DNA of 64,000 bases from the NCBI GenBank assembly GCA_035578905.1, contig JAQJVL010000174.1:855253-919252 (forward strand). Direction: 5' to 3'. Shown piece by piece: positions 1-11,194 of this stretch. This stretch comes from Stictocephala bisonia. Taxonomy: Eukaryota > Arthropoda > Insecta > Hemiptera > Membracidae. Below the pieces are notes generated by a model. The model saw only the letters and a program-made list of their open reading frames with translations, was not told the origin of the DNA and made no database searches. Numbering within the stretch: position 1 is the stretch's first letter; each line of letters opens with the position of its first letter. Position numbers and translations under genes: made by a program.

Positions 1-559
1 TTTAAAGAATTAAAAAAAATACAATTTGGTTCGATCAAAAAACATTTCTAACATTAAAGGCTGTATTAAGTTAAAGTGGGGCCTCTCTTCTTTTTCATAT
101 GCCCTCAACTATGCCAAAAGAGGGTGTATAAAATACCCTATTTTGAAATATACACATGTAATATATAATGGATATTGATAAAATCAACCCTAAATTTATC
201 AAACAAGGGTGCTCATTTCGTCAGTAAACAGTATCCAGCAAGAATAATTCGAAAGTGAAATATAATTGCTAACCATTATTGAAGTAGTGATTAAGGGAGA
301 TTTAATTGTTATATTTATGTGAACACTTTCACCAAACAATTAGAAATTCTAGTTTCCTCGCTGGTTAAATCGAATCCAGCAGAGTTTGACTCGTGGTTGA
401 AGGTGAAAGTGTGGTGAACAACAATGAAGGTATTTAGTGAGGTTTTCAACTGATTAACATTTAAAACACTAGAGCATTTGTAAAATTTATGGAAGTTTTA
501 GTTAATTTTAAAGTTGTTCCAAAGAATTGGCACAAACTTCCCACCATATTAAACACAAA

Positions 560-1012
560 AAATAAAAACTGAAAATTACCAGTTTAGTTCCTGAATATGT
601 TATTTTGCCATAACTCGAGAACTAGTAAAGTTAGAGACATGCGGTTTTTACTAAAATACTTTAAATTGTAATTCACATCTTGTCTGAATATTTAATCAGA
701 ATCATTAGAGCCGTTTCTGAGAAAATTCAATTTTTGTATGTTTTGCCCATAAAAATAAAAAAAATAAAATTTCAAAAAAGTAAATAAATAGTTTGGAGAT
801 ATTGGCTAAATACACCTACATACCAAATTTCATAAACATTTATCCATCCGTTTGGTTTCCAGCGAACTGCACATACACACAGACAGACAGACATACCAAC
901 AGACACTTATTTTTTCAGGGAACCCTAAAATTTATTTTTAGACCAACTTGTAAATTTTTACGATCACAATACTTTCTCTATGCTAACGCATATGGGAGAA
1001 AGTAAAAAGAAC
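560..1012. repeat. degenerate interspersed repeat fragment
   Basis: AT-rich stretch containing a short run of the ACAG/ACAGACAG type near 885-900, after phrases typical of dispersed insect repeats (inaccurate, no long frame). The only open frame over it is 70 codons and crosses the simple-sequence run, so it is not a gene. I recognise the style of the sequence rather than a named family. No terminal repeats or target duplication were found, so the boundaries are approximate. Confidence 0.3.
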
Positions 1013-1689
1013 AATAACAAATTATATATTAAAAATCATTGCAACTAATTGTGGGTTTTGGGTAAGATATCATTAATATCGTTGAGGCCATCAACACTTT
1101 TTTTTGGAAGCTTAATGGTGGGAAAATATCGTCATCATTTGTCGGAGGTCATCAATATAATTTTTGGGAGCTAGATTGGGAGCCATACTGTGTTGCGTAT
1201 TAAATTAATATTTCTTGACTACTCTCAACAATTGAAATGAATTCATGATTCATAAATATGTCAAATGTTTTCTGCAACAGGGTATGTCACAAGTAGCATC
1301 ATCAGTGTCTTTGTAATGTGGAGGCGTCCAAGGGCCCTCTAACGATAGGCATACGTCTTGAGAGAACATAACTACAACACTTAAAAAAAACAGAAAAGAT
1401 AATTTATTTTACACATGTACACGTCATTATGGCTTGTGTAATGAAATGTTAAAGCCAAGTCTAGTGGCTGGTCTGGGGTAACACCACTGCACATGTTTGG
1501 ATAGGAAGGTGGTTCAACCAACCTACGTGTATGAGTGGGTGAGAGGGCACGTGTTCATGTACTTTTCACCTGATATCTGGAACAGAGTGATAATAACAAT
1601 CTGGTATCAAGGGATGGACAGAACTCGAGCACCTATCTTCGAATTATTTTCTCCAACTGCCTTATAAATATAGAATTCCACGTGGTGAA

Positions 1690-1960
1690 CCTAGATAGAA
1701 GAAGCCTTGACGAGTGAGAGTTGTGAACACGTCCTCCTCCCGGTTTGGCCACCACGTTCCACATCGTGGACATGCGAGGACGGTCCCCCGGAGTCAATAT
1801 TAACTGTCCGGCAGCAGGTGGAGGCTACAGCCTTGGTTCCTAATAGCTAGGAATACTAAAGCTGACCCAGATGGGTCTAAATACTTCGCAACAACTGCTC
1901 AAGGTCAACCTAACAGCAGGTGCGGCCCATTAGTGAACAGTTAATAGTTTGTCCCAACAA
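1690..1960. other. GC-richer block with four local hairpins, function unknown
   Basis: This block is clearly richer in G+C than its flanks. It holds four short perfect inverted repeats in a row: CCACG/CGTGG (1752-1756 with 1765-1769), CCGGA/TCCGG (1788-1792 with 1807-1811), TTCCTA/TAGGAA (1837-1842 with 1848-1853) and GACCCA/TGGGTC (1864-1869 with 1872-1877). No convincing frame runs through it. It could be the structured 3' end of a retroelement, a non-coding RNA, or a piece of exon. I cannot separate these from sequence alone. Confidence 0.3.
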
Positions 1961-2169
1961 AACAAAGGCTGTTCTTGTAAATTTGGCCCAGCTATAAATA
2001 TTATCATTTTTAAGTAAGACAACAATCAATTGTATTTTGTATTAACGCCAGTCCAATAGTTGCCTTGAGAACAGCTACACAGCATCGAACATTAAAATAA
2101 ATTTTTATATCTTTAATAGTCTCAAAATTATACCAGGATATTTTATATTATAGGCTACTCGTTAACAGA

Positions 2170-2345
2170 ATATAATTTTATATATGATGAGGGTACAGGA
2201 TTAACATTTTAAACAGCCAGGAAGTACAAACATTACAAGTACAAGGTGACAATTACTGATAAAAACTAACAGTCAAGACCTGCACTATCTGTATCTGGCT
2301 CATGTTTAAGTTGTGAGGTCTTAGACCACTGGATCTCCCAGAAGA
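2170..2345 (-). repeat. tRNA-derived SINE-like repeat, diverged copy
   Basis: Shares an ordered series of words with the better copy at 5085-5320: a stretch beginning ACAGCCA, then GTACAAGGTGA, then ATTACTGATAAAAACT, then AGTCAAGA. After these comes a tRNA-like segment including TAGACCACT. Read on the minus strand, the tRNA-like head precedes the unrelated body, which is the order of a tRNA-derived SINE. Box B is eroded in this copy. The boundaries are estimated from where similarity fades. Confidence 0.55.
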
Positions 2346-2479
2346 TATTCTTATATTGCTTCTAGTTGTTTGCTAATAATTAAATAAGGTTATTTCAAAC
2401 TTCCTGTTAGGGAGAGTGCGCCGACTTATTCCCAAATGGTGGACTTTCTATAAACAGATTAACATTGAAAACAGACTGT

Positions 2480-2592
2480 TTGGCAGTTATTATGAACTAA
2501 CGATCGTTAAATCGTTAGTATTAAGTAATACTAAAAACAGGGTAAGCTAGCGTAGAGAACCACCCCGTAGCGAAGCGAAGTCTGTCGGCTAG
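2480..2592 (+). mobile_element. possible Helitron 3' end
   Basis: Ends with CTAG at 2589-2592 immediately followed by T. Just upstream is a short GC-rich segment with a GCGAAGCGAAG motif, resembling the hairpin-plus-CTAG ends of the Helitron-like elements at 7.6 and 48.07 kb. Helitrons insert between A and T and end in CTRR. No matching 5' TC end was located, so this may be a truncated element. The call rests on terminal resemblance only. Confidence 0.35.
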
Positions 2593-3260
2593 TTAATATA
2601 TAAACTATTTATGACGAGAAAATCTTTTAAAATAAAAAACTATTTCTCTCACAATAAAAAACGAAAAGCAATTGGTTCACGAATGTTCAAGAAGACTTAC
2701 TTGAATACTTAAGAATTCTTTAAGTATTACTTAAAGAATTATTAGAGCAAAATAAAATAGTACAAAAGTTTAAAAATTTGAGTTATTTCAAAAAACTTAA
2801 TACTGAAAAAAAAGGCTGAAGAAAGAAAGAAGGCTACCACTGAAATAATAAAACAATAATGAGGAAAACGAAAAAAGGCAAATAGGAAATTTACAAAAAA
2901 ATATTAATCTATCTATCTTACTCCAAAGTGAATAATTGAAAAAAAGTCGTATTGCATTTAATCTGTTAATAAATAGTTGAATTAGTAAATTTGTAAGCAC
3001 ACAAACAAGCTTATACGTGATTTGGAGCTTGAATGCCAGTTAGTTCCTTTGGTGGAGAGCTTTGTGCAGCTGATATTCAGTCGGCCCATGTCCCCTGAAT
3101 CACTGGTAATTACACAAGTTGTGACTGTACCAGTTAATTACACAAGTTGTGACTGTACCAGTTTATTATTGTGAACCCCTAATTACTCATGGTACTGAAT
3201 ATTCCATATTAACGCATAATAGTGAGTTGTCTCTAGTGTAAACATTACTGCAACAATACC

Positions 3261-3454
3261 ATGTATATGTTACCGGACAAACCCGATTTTAGGACAAACT
3301 AGTTTGGACTAGGATGATCTAGTTTTTCCTGACCGCCCTCGATTTTAGGACAAACTAGTTTCCTAACCTAACCTAACCTAACCCAACATAACCTAACCTA
3401 ACCTAGTCCAAACTAGTTTGTCCTAAAATCGGGTTTGTCCGGTAACATATACAT
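3261..3454. mobile_element. fold-back element with telomere-like (CCTAA)n core
   Basis: Left arm 3261-3313 and right arm 3402-3454 are exact reverse complements over 53 nt by my reading. Between them are a partial direct repeat of the arm (about 3345-3365) and a run of CCTAA units (3361-3406). Perfect arm identity in AT-rich, otherwise decayed DNA points to a young insertion or gene conversion between arms. There is no coding capacity, so it would be non-autonomous. I see no clear target-site duplication. Two other fold-backs in the window (36.1 and 58.2 kb) also carry CCTAA/TTAGG runs in the centre. Confidence 0.85.
3361..3406 (+). repeat. interstitial telomere-like CCTAA tract
   Basis: About nine CCTAA-like units with one or two variant units (CCCAA, CATAA). 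TTAGG is the ancestral insect telomere repeat. The tract lies inside a fold-back element rather than at a chromosome end, so it is an interstitial telomere-like sequence carried by a repeat. Confidence 0.9.
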
Positions 3455-3824
3455 TGAACGTTTTCGATTACTGAATATTGTATACCCAACAATTGTATGA
3501 CGCCCAATTTGGTTTATCAGACAACGAACGAACATTTATATACATCATTGGGGCGGGGGGGTAGATGTATTATATGCTTTATTAGTTAAACGCAGCTAAT
3601 TAATTTTTATCATTATTCAGAGGTCCAGTTTGGTTTTTACACAAAATATGAAAAATATTACAGGCTAATATGTATTAAGTTTAATTTTGGATGTTTATTT
3701 TTACACTAGAAAAATAGGTTTCCATGGTGAATTTTGAGATGGTTAGGTGTAAATATTTTCGTACGTTTTCACTTCAAACATTATGAGTAGACTTACAATT
3801 TACACATTTCTATAATTACTCATT

Positions 3825-4200
3825 AGTAAGACGCCGATCGTAGAGATATGGGCGAATATGAGGGTCGAATGAATGTGGTTAATGTAGAACAATTGTAGTC
3901 ATTGTTACTAATATCGACTTTTTCTCATAAAGAGCTATGTATTAATAACCCAATAGCAAGGGCAACTAAGGCACTTACAGTATTACGTGGAATCCGAACC
4001 ACGTGATACTGGTTTTTAAGTAACTGACAAACCTAACAGTATTCTTCCCTATACAACATCTGAATCTTTAACTACCACACAAAATGGACACTATAGGCTT
4101 CTCTAGTAGTGTCCACGTTGATGGCAACTATTTAGCGGACGCCGTGTTGGTACTAAGGGGACTGAGTATGTAACCTATCGCCTACAATCTTCTCAATACT
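3825..4200 (-). repeat. dispersed repeat with tRNA T-arm-like palindrome, copy 1
   Basis: Matches 48805-49290 in long ordered blocks: TAGTAAGACGCCGATCG, ATTAATAACCCAATA, the palindrome ACGTGG/CCACGT around AATCCGAA, and TAGCGGACGCCGTG. On the minus strand the palindrome reads CGTGGTTCGGATTCCACG, which has the form of a tRNA T-stem and loop and a passable Pol III box B (GGTTCGGATTC). That suggests a tRNA-like SINE read on minus. A matching box A was not found with confidence. Confidence 0.7.
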
Positions 4201-4914
4201 TTTTCCCCAAGTAGCTGGGTTACAGCAATGCGTAACTAAATAAAATTATAGTATAACTGAAAAACAGCCAGTTATCACAGCGGCAGTCATATTATTTCAG
4301 TATACTTTAACGTTTTATATAAATTTAGTAAAGTCAACCCGATATGTTTTCCTTCCATGTAGACAACAAACCAAACGGAACTCGATTTATGAAAGCGAAT
4401 CAGCTGGGATAATTTTTTTGTGCTTGGTTGGCAACGATGTATTTTACCGGCCCATTGCCGCTGGAGGGAAAAAAAGGGGAAACGACATTGGAACACGCGT
4501 GCAAAATAATGCATCGGAAACCATTCCAGCGATACTAATGACCTCAACAACTAACCGCTGAGACTTCTGGCGACATTGTGCTGGGTTTGAGGTTAGGAAA
4601 TCAAACATTAGTGACGACACACTTTCTCCCCAAAAAAAGGAAATTCTACCGCTACACCGTTCAAACTAAATGAGGTTTTACGTGTATTTTTAGTAGTTCT
4701 GGATTTCTTTCGCGAGTGTAAATTGTCTCTACAGACGCAAAAGAAACTAGAAAAATATATCACTTTGTTAAACAACTGATTTTTGCCAGTCAAATCTTAA
4801 AGTAGCGGTTGTTTGAATATCAGCTTCATAACCTAAAAGTTTTCAGTTCGATCCCAATCAGAGTATTAACAAATTTTGAAAGGGTCAGCTGTTCATTTGT
4901 CACTGGGCTTTTAA

Positions 4915-5035
4915 TTATTAACATTTTCTAAGGAATGGTTGGCCTTAGTTTGTAACAATGACTACATTCGCTCATCTACACTCATTCGGATACTACATTC
5001 GCCCAAATTTTGACGATCGGCATCTATCGTTTCCT
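4915..5035 (+). repeat. partial inverted copy of the 3.8-kb repeat
   Basis: The forward sequence here (TAGTTTGTAACAATGACTACA, CACTCATTCG, ATTCGCCCA, GACGATCGGC) matches the reverse complement of about 3825-3920. It is therefore a partial copy in opposite orientation about 1 kb away. It covers only the part distal to the T-arm palindrome. A second partial copy of the same part lies at 50330-50440. Confidence 0.6.
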
Positions 5036-5084
5036 ATATAAGTTTCAATCTCATTCTTTCCGTCAAAAATTGTTATCTGGTTTT

Positions 5085-5320
5085 TTTTTAAGAGTCTGAT
5101 TTCCTTTTTTGAACCTTACTCCACCCACTCTTCATAGGCTATAGATCTGTGCAGGGAACTTATTCAGACAGCCAAGAGGTAGAACCAGTACAGTACAAGG
5201 TGAATATTACTGATAAAAACTTCTAGTCAAGATCTGGATTTGAACCTGTCCTCTATAACTCAGACTCAAAGTCCTGACCCTGTAGACCACTCAGACACCG
5301 GCTACGTCTCTACAGCTACT
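5085..5320 (-). repeat. tRNA-derived SINE-like repeat, best copy
   Basis: On the minus strand this begins with a tRNA-like head. Box A is TGTCTGAGTGG (complement of 5287-5297) and box B is GGTTCAAATCC (complement of 5236-5246), with a long variable-arm spacing as in tRNA-Leu or tRNA-Ser. An unrelated body of about 150 bp follows. Diverged copies are at 2170-2345 and 9905-10020, which supports a SINE rather than a functional tRNA gene. The acceptor stem does not pair well enough to call a real tRNA. Confidence 0.62.
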
Positions 5321-5589
5321 CAGGGGATTGTTACGTCTGCTCACAGGGAGGGGAAAAGAAGAAAATAGTATTCAAAGATGAGCTGAAAATTGTGGGTGAA
5401 ATAGTTCAACGAGGGCAAAATTGAAGTGGGTAGACGAGGGATATTTTGTCAAGTGAATAAAGTGTGCAATGAGGTGAAAGACGTTAAATGAGTTATTTGG
5501 GAGAATGACGGAAAATATTTGTGCTTGTGATGTGGGAGAATAAGGGAAAATTGGGTGAGTAAAACGAAATTGTAGTGAATTTAAAGCTG

Positions 5590-7040
5590 TATTTAACGCT
5601 GAATTCCTACTTAATTCAAATTTATTACATTCTAAAACTAAAATAAATTGAAAATGCTTTTAATTTATTTATATTTGATGAGTATCAAACTAATGGAGAG
5701 AACAGTAGAGTTAAATTTGTGCAATATTTGGACAGAGATCATTTTGTATTAATCAACTTCGGAATACATCTTGTTAAAACAATTAATAATTGAAAGAGTC
5801 GTTAAAAATGAAAGAGTTAGAGATATGCTTGTAAGAGAGTGGAGTTTCCGTTGGTATCGAAGAAGTGTGTGTAATTGGGAACAAAAATCTGCAAAGCAAA
5901 TGTGGAATTTGAATCTGAAAACGATCTGGAGTTGATAGGGACGTGAGTAAGTGTGAGTGCTTAGCGAACGAGTGTTCCGTTTCATATCATGTCTTGTAAT
6001 GATTCTGAATTAATCACTATTTTTTCTCGCACAAGTTTAAAAGCTTGCTGTTTTTCGTAGGTATATATTTTTTTAATAAATTCTACATAAATGCCACTTT
6101 TCCACATACGCAATTCTAAGGACACGTAACGTAAGATATTAAAATTTTAATGAGAACTAAACTAAAACCTAAATACGAAAATTTGATATTATGGTTGACT
6201 ATTTTATGAATGCACTTGTAGCTTTTAAATATCAAATCACTAACCTAAAATATATATATATCTTCTTATTTAACTGTTTATTTGCAGTTTTTTTACCACA
6301 CATCGTTTAGTTTCATCTGTTTATGAACAAAAGTTTAAGGGGACCGTTTCGCTTTACGAAAAACGCCAAAAACATGGTTTTCTATTTCAAGTATTTGGCC
6401 CGTAATAGTGATCGTATCATAACCCTTGAAGTGTCATAAGTCAGGAAAAGAACTGTTCTAGTGGACCATAAGATGAGTTTTGTAAAAGATTTAGTATTTT
6501 TGTAATATTTTTAAAGTTTAATATCTAAAATGTCGAATGGCATTATAGATCATTTTAAATTTAAAAATTCATAATATCAACTTATAGTTCAGTAAATTGA
6601 ATCTTTGGTAATCGTACAGTGTTTGCCATAACTGATAATAATAATAATAATAAACTTGAACGCTAAACTTAAAATAAAAATGCATATTTTAGGCCGTTGG
6701 CGGTAAGAAAGTATCTTTACTTCAGTATTTGCCAACGACTTCGCAGCGGTAGCTTGGCAGTTTAAGAAATGTCCACTTTAACGCTCCTTATTAAGGGAAT
6801 TTTACGTTTTTTATTCAGTTAATTTTTACATATACCTACAATATCCACAGCCAGTCACTAACAAAAACAATCCAAAATTCATATCCAAAGATAATCTAGT
6901 ACAACATTATTCCTAAACACATTGTAATACCGTGTGTTAGGATATTCCCTAGAACTGCCATGTCATGTTTGATAAAGTATATTATGTACGTTTACATTAA
7001 ATTAATGTTCAAACATGTAAGTCAAGTACATTAAATGACA
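5590..7040. other. unassigned AT-rich stretch
   Basis: AT-rich sequence with short simple runs (TA at about 6248-6262, AAT at about 6638-6652). The two or three open frames of 60-80 codons have low-complexity translations and no recognisable motif. Nothing else is supportable. Confidence 0.5.
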
Positions 7041-7042
7041 TA

Positions 7043-7613
7043 TCTATCTACATATATAAAAGCCAAATATCAATGACAAATATCAATCACTCACACATCA
7101 CGAAATCTCAAAAACCACCTGACGGATTTACACGACATTTTAAAGGAAGTTAGCGTTAACATTGAAGGGACCCACTAAGAAAGGATTTTTCGAAATTCCA
7201 TTTCTAAGGGGTACAAACAGTCCCTCAAAAAAACTTTTCCATAATAATAACATTGGGCTGATTTTTGTAAATTAATAACAGCTGTTTTGTAAATAAATAA
7301 ACATGTTTATTTTGTATGTTTGACTTTATCCTATCGATGCTTTAAGAGTTTTAATCTTCAGCTGTTGAACAAAAACAAATGAAATGAACAAGTTGGCTAA
7401 GTAATTCCATTTGGTATTTTTACTAATAAATAGTTAGCAACGCAAGTAGTGTGAGTGAGTACTGTAAATAAGTTTAATATTGTGATTTTATGTTATATAG
7501 TTAATTTACTGTTATTTGTAGTAACAAATCATATGCCGAGGCCGAAGGCCGAGCTGTATCGAGCGTAGCGAAAGCTGGGGTTGACATGCGAAGCGTGCAG
7601 AGGTGTCTCCTAG
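7043..7613 (+). mobile_element. non-autonomous Helitron-like element
   Basis: Starts A|TCTATCTACATATATAAAA, the 5' pattern common in insect Helitrons. It ends GTGTCTCCTAG|T at 7613, with a GC-rich near-palindrome (ATGCGAAGCGTGC) about 12 nt before the CTAG. The last 180 bp (from AGCAACGCAAGTAGTGTGAGTG near 7437) match the end of the candidate at 46152-48067, an independent sign of a shared 3' terminus. There is no Rep or helicase coding, so it is non-autonomous. Host A and T flank the ends as expected. Confidence 0.6.
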
Positions 7614-7689
7614 TTATCAGTAAAAAAAAGCAAGTGAAGTCTGGAGAGTTTATCCTGTTCACTATTATTTTGTTTCCAAAACACGTGAA

Positions 7690-9060
7690 TTAATCAAAAT
7701 GCGGACACAACGTGAATAGGTCATCCGGTTCGTTATCACATTCTAATTCCGTTATAAAAGCTCGTTTATGGTTTACGTAATAATTAGTAATAGGATCAAA
7801 GAACGCGGCCACGGACCCGTGTGAAACTGTGCTAATTGATACAACATTAATTGTTACTTTCATTGTTGGCGTTACGACCGCTCGTCTGCAGTGCTGACCA
7901 CTGATTCGCTTGTTTGTTTCCACCAGGAACATAACCTATACAAGTCCGAATGAATACAATAATACTTTACATGCATAATGTAAGAGGATCCCTATAATTC
8001 TATAGATATTTTTCATCTCAGATTAAAAGTACCCCAGTCCAGTTTAGGGTGGAAGGTAATGCTCAAGACAGTTGAATTTAAGTTCTACATTTCCTCGATT
8101 CGTAATATCATTTACCTCCATATTGCTGTAAATTTCATTCGTGTAACGTTGCCACTTGTTATTGGCCTGTATAGTATTTTGTGCGGCAAAGTTGGCTCTT
8201 ATTTTAGACATTAACAGCTGGTAAGGTCAGCTGTTTGATGCGAATTACTGTAATGATATGGTTGTGTTGAACGCTATTGGGAAATGATGATGAGGGTGGT
8301 GAGATGTGATTATTCTGAGACGATGAAACTAATCGATTTTATTATATGCTTGGTGTACAGGTTATGTTTTATTGGAGATTTATTTTTAATAATAGTAATC
8401 TATTAAGAAAATGCTTTCGACACTTCGATTCCATTGATTCTTTCGATTTTATCCGCATTGTTCTTCTCAGTATGAATCCTTTTTGGGTTAATCTTGTCTT
8501 TTCATGAGTTTTCTGAGGAGTTTTAGTTACTATTAATTTTGACGTTAAAGTTCTTAACGAGTACAGAATATTTACTTAGCTCTTTGACATTGCGTTTAAG
8601 GTTTAGAATATGTTCAAATACTACTCAATATTCCATCGTTAATTTTTATGACATGTAGAACTGAGGCTTTGAAGATAACCTATTTCGATCCATATTTTAA
8701 ATCGCATCTGCGATGTGGTCTTGACGTGTTTCAAGATTGAGCGTAACTTTTTTCAGCACAACTTTTGTAAACTGGGACACAACAATTAAAATCGTATAGC
8801 AAGGCTATGAAAGAATCTTTAGCAACAGTAAATTCAAAAGATAAGAAATGTCCCCGAAAAAAGTCGGCGAAGAGGAAAATCACTTTGTTGCCAACCTAAC
8901 GAGACGAAAATACCCTGCGATAAGTCAGAAAGTGAAAGAGGAAGGTTCGTTCGTCTCCGCTGGAATAATTAACTAGAACAATACAGAGGGAGTTGAACCC
9001 TTTAATATAATGAACTGCAACAGGGAGACTCTAATAAGCGGCATTTTTTCACTAACAACC
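7690..9060. other. unassigned stretch
   Basis: Mixed composition, slightly GC-richer around 8860-9040. No repeated block shared with other parts of the window was found, and the 80-codon minus frame at 7690-7932 shows no motif I recognise. Confidence 0.4.
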
Positions 9061-9079
9061 GTCATTCATCTCGGCGTTC

Positions 9080-9112
9080 TACCCCCCCCCCCCCACCTCC
9101 CCTCCCACTATC
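9080..9112 (+). repeat. poly-C tract
   Basis: A run of about 14 C followed by further C-rich sequence (ACCTCCCCTCCC). Similar homopolymer C/G runs occur at about 28026, 37745, 41625, 41860 and 54730. Confidence 0.9.
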
Positions 9113-9319
9113 GTCTTTATGCAAATTGTGGAATATTTAGCACCCTTCTTGTTTTACTTAACTAACTAGATGTCGTTAGGGAGGCTGTGGTGTTCACCCC
9201 AGTAATGGATACCTCGGTAATAAAGTGGCCCAGTCTCATTTAGTGGTTGGTTTGTTATTTACCTCACAACAATGACATTAGTTTGTGTCGGGGAAAATGT
9301 ATTGTAATAGACTGACTAA

Positions 9320-9738
9320 TTAGGGGTCTACAGAGGCTGTCGGCCATGTTGGTTTTAATCTCATAAGAACAATGTTATTTGCGAATCCATATTTCTTTGT
9401 TATTTAACGACTAAAAGTCGTGTATGAGGTGTCATTTTAAGCGTGATAATATTGCGCGTTGGGTTCGCTTTTCATATTTAAAAAATATATACGCCTAGTT
9501 TTGAAAAGATATGTGAAAATAAAAGCTTAAAACTAAATATGTTTTATATTTTTTTTACCATAAACCTAATTAGAAATTAGCAAAGCAATTTTAACGCGTA
9601 ATTCCATTCTTGATCTAATGGACTTTATTTGGATTCTCGTGATCGTATGTCCGGCTCGAAAATAACATTGTTCTTATGGGATTAAAACCAACATGGTCGA
9701 CAACTTCCGACAGCCTCTACAGACTCTTATAAAAAAAA
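9320..9738. mobile_element. fold-back MITE, copy A
   Basis: Left end 9320-9400 (AGGCTGTCGGCCATGTTGG, then TAAGAACAATGTTATT) and right end 9655-9738 (AATAACATTGTTCTTATGG, then CCGACAGCCTCTACAGACTC) are inverted copies of each other. A second copy of the whole element is at 15965-16385 and a worn end is at 39195-39245. The interior contains ACGCCTAGTTTT, which also occurs inverted in copy B. There is no coding frame. Total length is near 420 bp. Confidence 0.8.
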
Positions 9739-9904
9739 ACGCCTTTTGCGAAATGGTCGATATTCAAACATCGAAATTGACTAATATTATTTTGTTTATC
9801 AGTAAACAAACATAAATACCTATGAATTTAATTTTAAATATATTTTTAGTATATTTATATATACTTAAATTATTTATTATTTTCATGAAAATAATATTTG
9901 AATT

Positions 9905-10020
9905 TTTTCTTTTTGTCAAAAGGAGATGCCGATTTCCTCCTCAACCTTACTGTGCCCATTCCTCGTAGACTATTGATATGTGCAAGTAATTTAAATAACT
10001 GTTCAGACTTCTAATTATAA
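9905..10020 (-). repeat. truncated copy of the 5.1-kb SINE-like repeat
   Basis: Shares with 5085-5175 a T-rich start, GATTTCCT, ACCTTACT, CCCA.TC, TCGTAGACTAT (versus TCATAGGCTAT), ATATGTGCA and TTCAGAC in the same order. The tRNA-like head is absent, so this is the 3' body only, as expected for a 5'-truncated SINE in minus orientation. Confidence 0.5.
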
Positions 10021-11110
10021 AGTAAGCAAGAAATTACACTAAAATGATTTATTAGGTATGATTGGGAAAAAAATTAGGTATGATCTTACTATAAATGGAG
10101 TAAAATAGAAAATGCCTAAAGCAATGTATAAACAAGTCCCGTGTTAAGAGGAAAATAAGTGTATATAAGACAAAAATCCTGTTTTGTTACTTAACCTCAA
10201 TTTACATATTTTCAATTTATATACTGAACTGTATCATTAACACAATCAATACACAGTTTAATTTAAATCAAACACAATTTAAAACCAATATTTATGACTA
10301 TATTTATATGAGGTCTTTCGGTAAAAACGGTATCATCAGACACTTAACTATTCATACGAGAACCGTCTTGCATTCACTAAATCACCTCTCTCAAAAGAAT
10401 GATTAAAAAACTAAACCATAAAAAATGTAGCAGTTTTACACGCATATAATACTAATTTAATTGACTGTGTTAAAAAATGAGAAAAAATAAACTGAAGGAA
10501 AAATCAAAAAGACAACATTTTATAAAACAAAATAGTTGGATTCGTATAACATTGACAAAATGTAGTAAAACATCTAAGAAACATTAAAAAAACAAACAAA
10601 AATATCAACATTTCCAACAACAACAAAATAATTTAAAATATTACTTTAAAAAATCCAAAAGATGCTGATAATTTTGAAAATAGGTCTGAGATGTATGTAG
10701 TAGCATCTAACGAATGTAACAAAAATTACATAGGATAAACAAACATAAAAATAACAAAAATATTTAAAGTACCTTTTCAGCTTTAAAATCTAAATGGCAG
10801 AAAATTCTCCAATTGCCAATGACTATACTAAAACTGGACATGGTGTTTAAAAAGAAAATTTCTATGATTAAAACGTGTAATAACACCACGACAATTAAAC
10901 TCACGAGAAACATGGAACATTAATAAAACGCATTCCGAAATCTTGTTAAATTAAAAGGATGGAGCAATTAAAATAAATACTGTACATTTATATAGGTTCA
11001 ATTTATTTATAATTGTATTATTAATTTAACATGATTCGTAATTTGGTTAATATTTTATGCTATAAAACTATAAAAACGAAAATTGTTTATTATAACAATC
11101 TGTAGAGTCA
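10021..11110. other. unassigned very AT-rich stretch
   Basis: A-rich on the plus strand, many short AAAAC/ACAAAA words, no frame over 60 codons and no match to other repeats in the window. Probably old non-coding DNA. Confidence 0.5.
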
Positions 11111-11111
11111 G

Positions 11112-11113
<2 letters not shown>

Positions 11114-11192
<79 letters not shown>
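11114..11192. repeat. (TA)n microsatellite, about 39 units
   Basis: Uninterrupted TA dinucleotide run of about 78 bp. The minus-strand open frame ending in alternating Ile-Tyr is produced by this run and is not a gene. Confidence 0.97.
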
Positions 11193-11193
<1 letters not shown>

Positions 11194-11194
11194 C

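Noticed and set aside
3361..3406. A chromosome end
   Set aside because: The CCTAA tract is short and enclosed by fold-back arms with normal sequence on both sides.
5230..5302. A tRNA-Leu/Ser gene on the minus strand
   Set aside because: Boxes A and B are present, but acceptor pairing is poor and the body is repeated at other sites, so a SINE head fits better.
5340..5420. Short stretch reading KKKIVFKDELKIVGEIVQRGQN, reminiscent of a transposase helix-turn-helix
   Set aside because: Only about 25 codons before a stop, and the following frames do not continue the family pattern.
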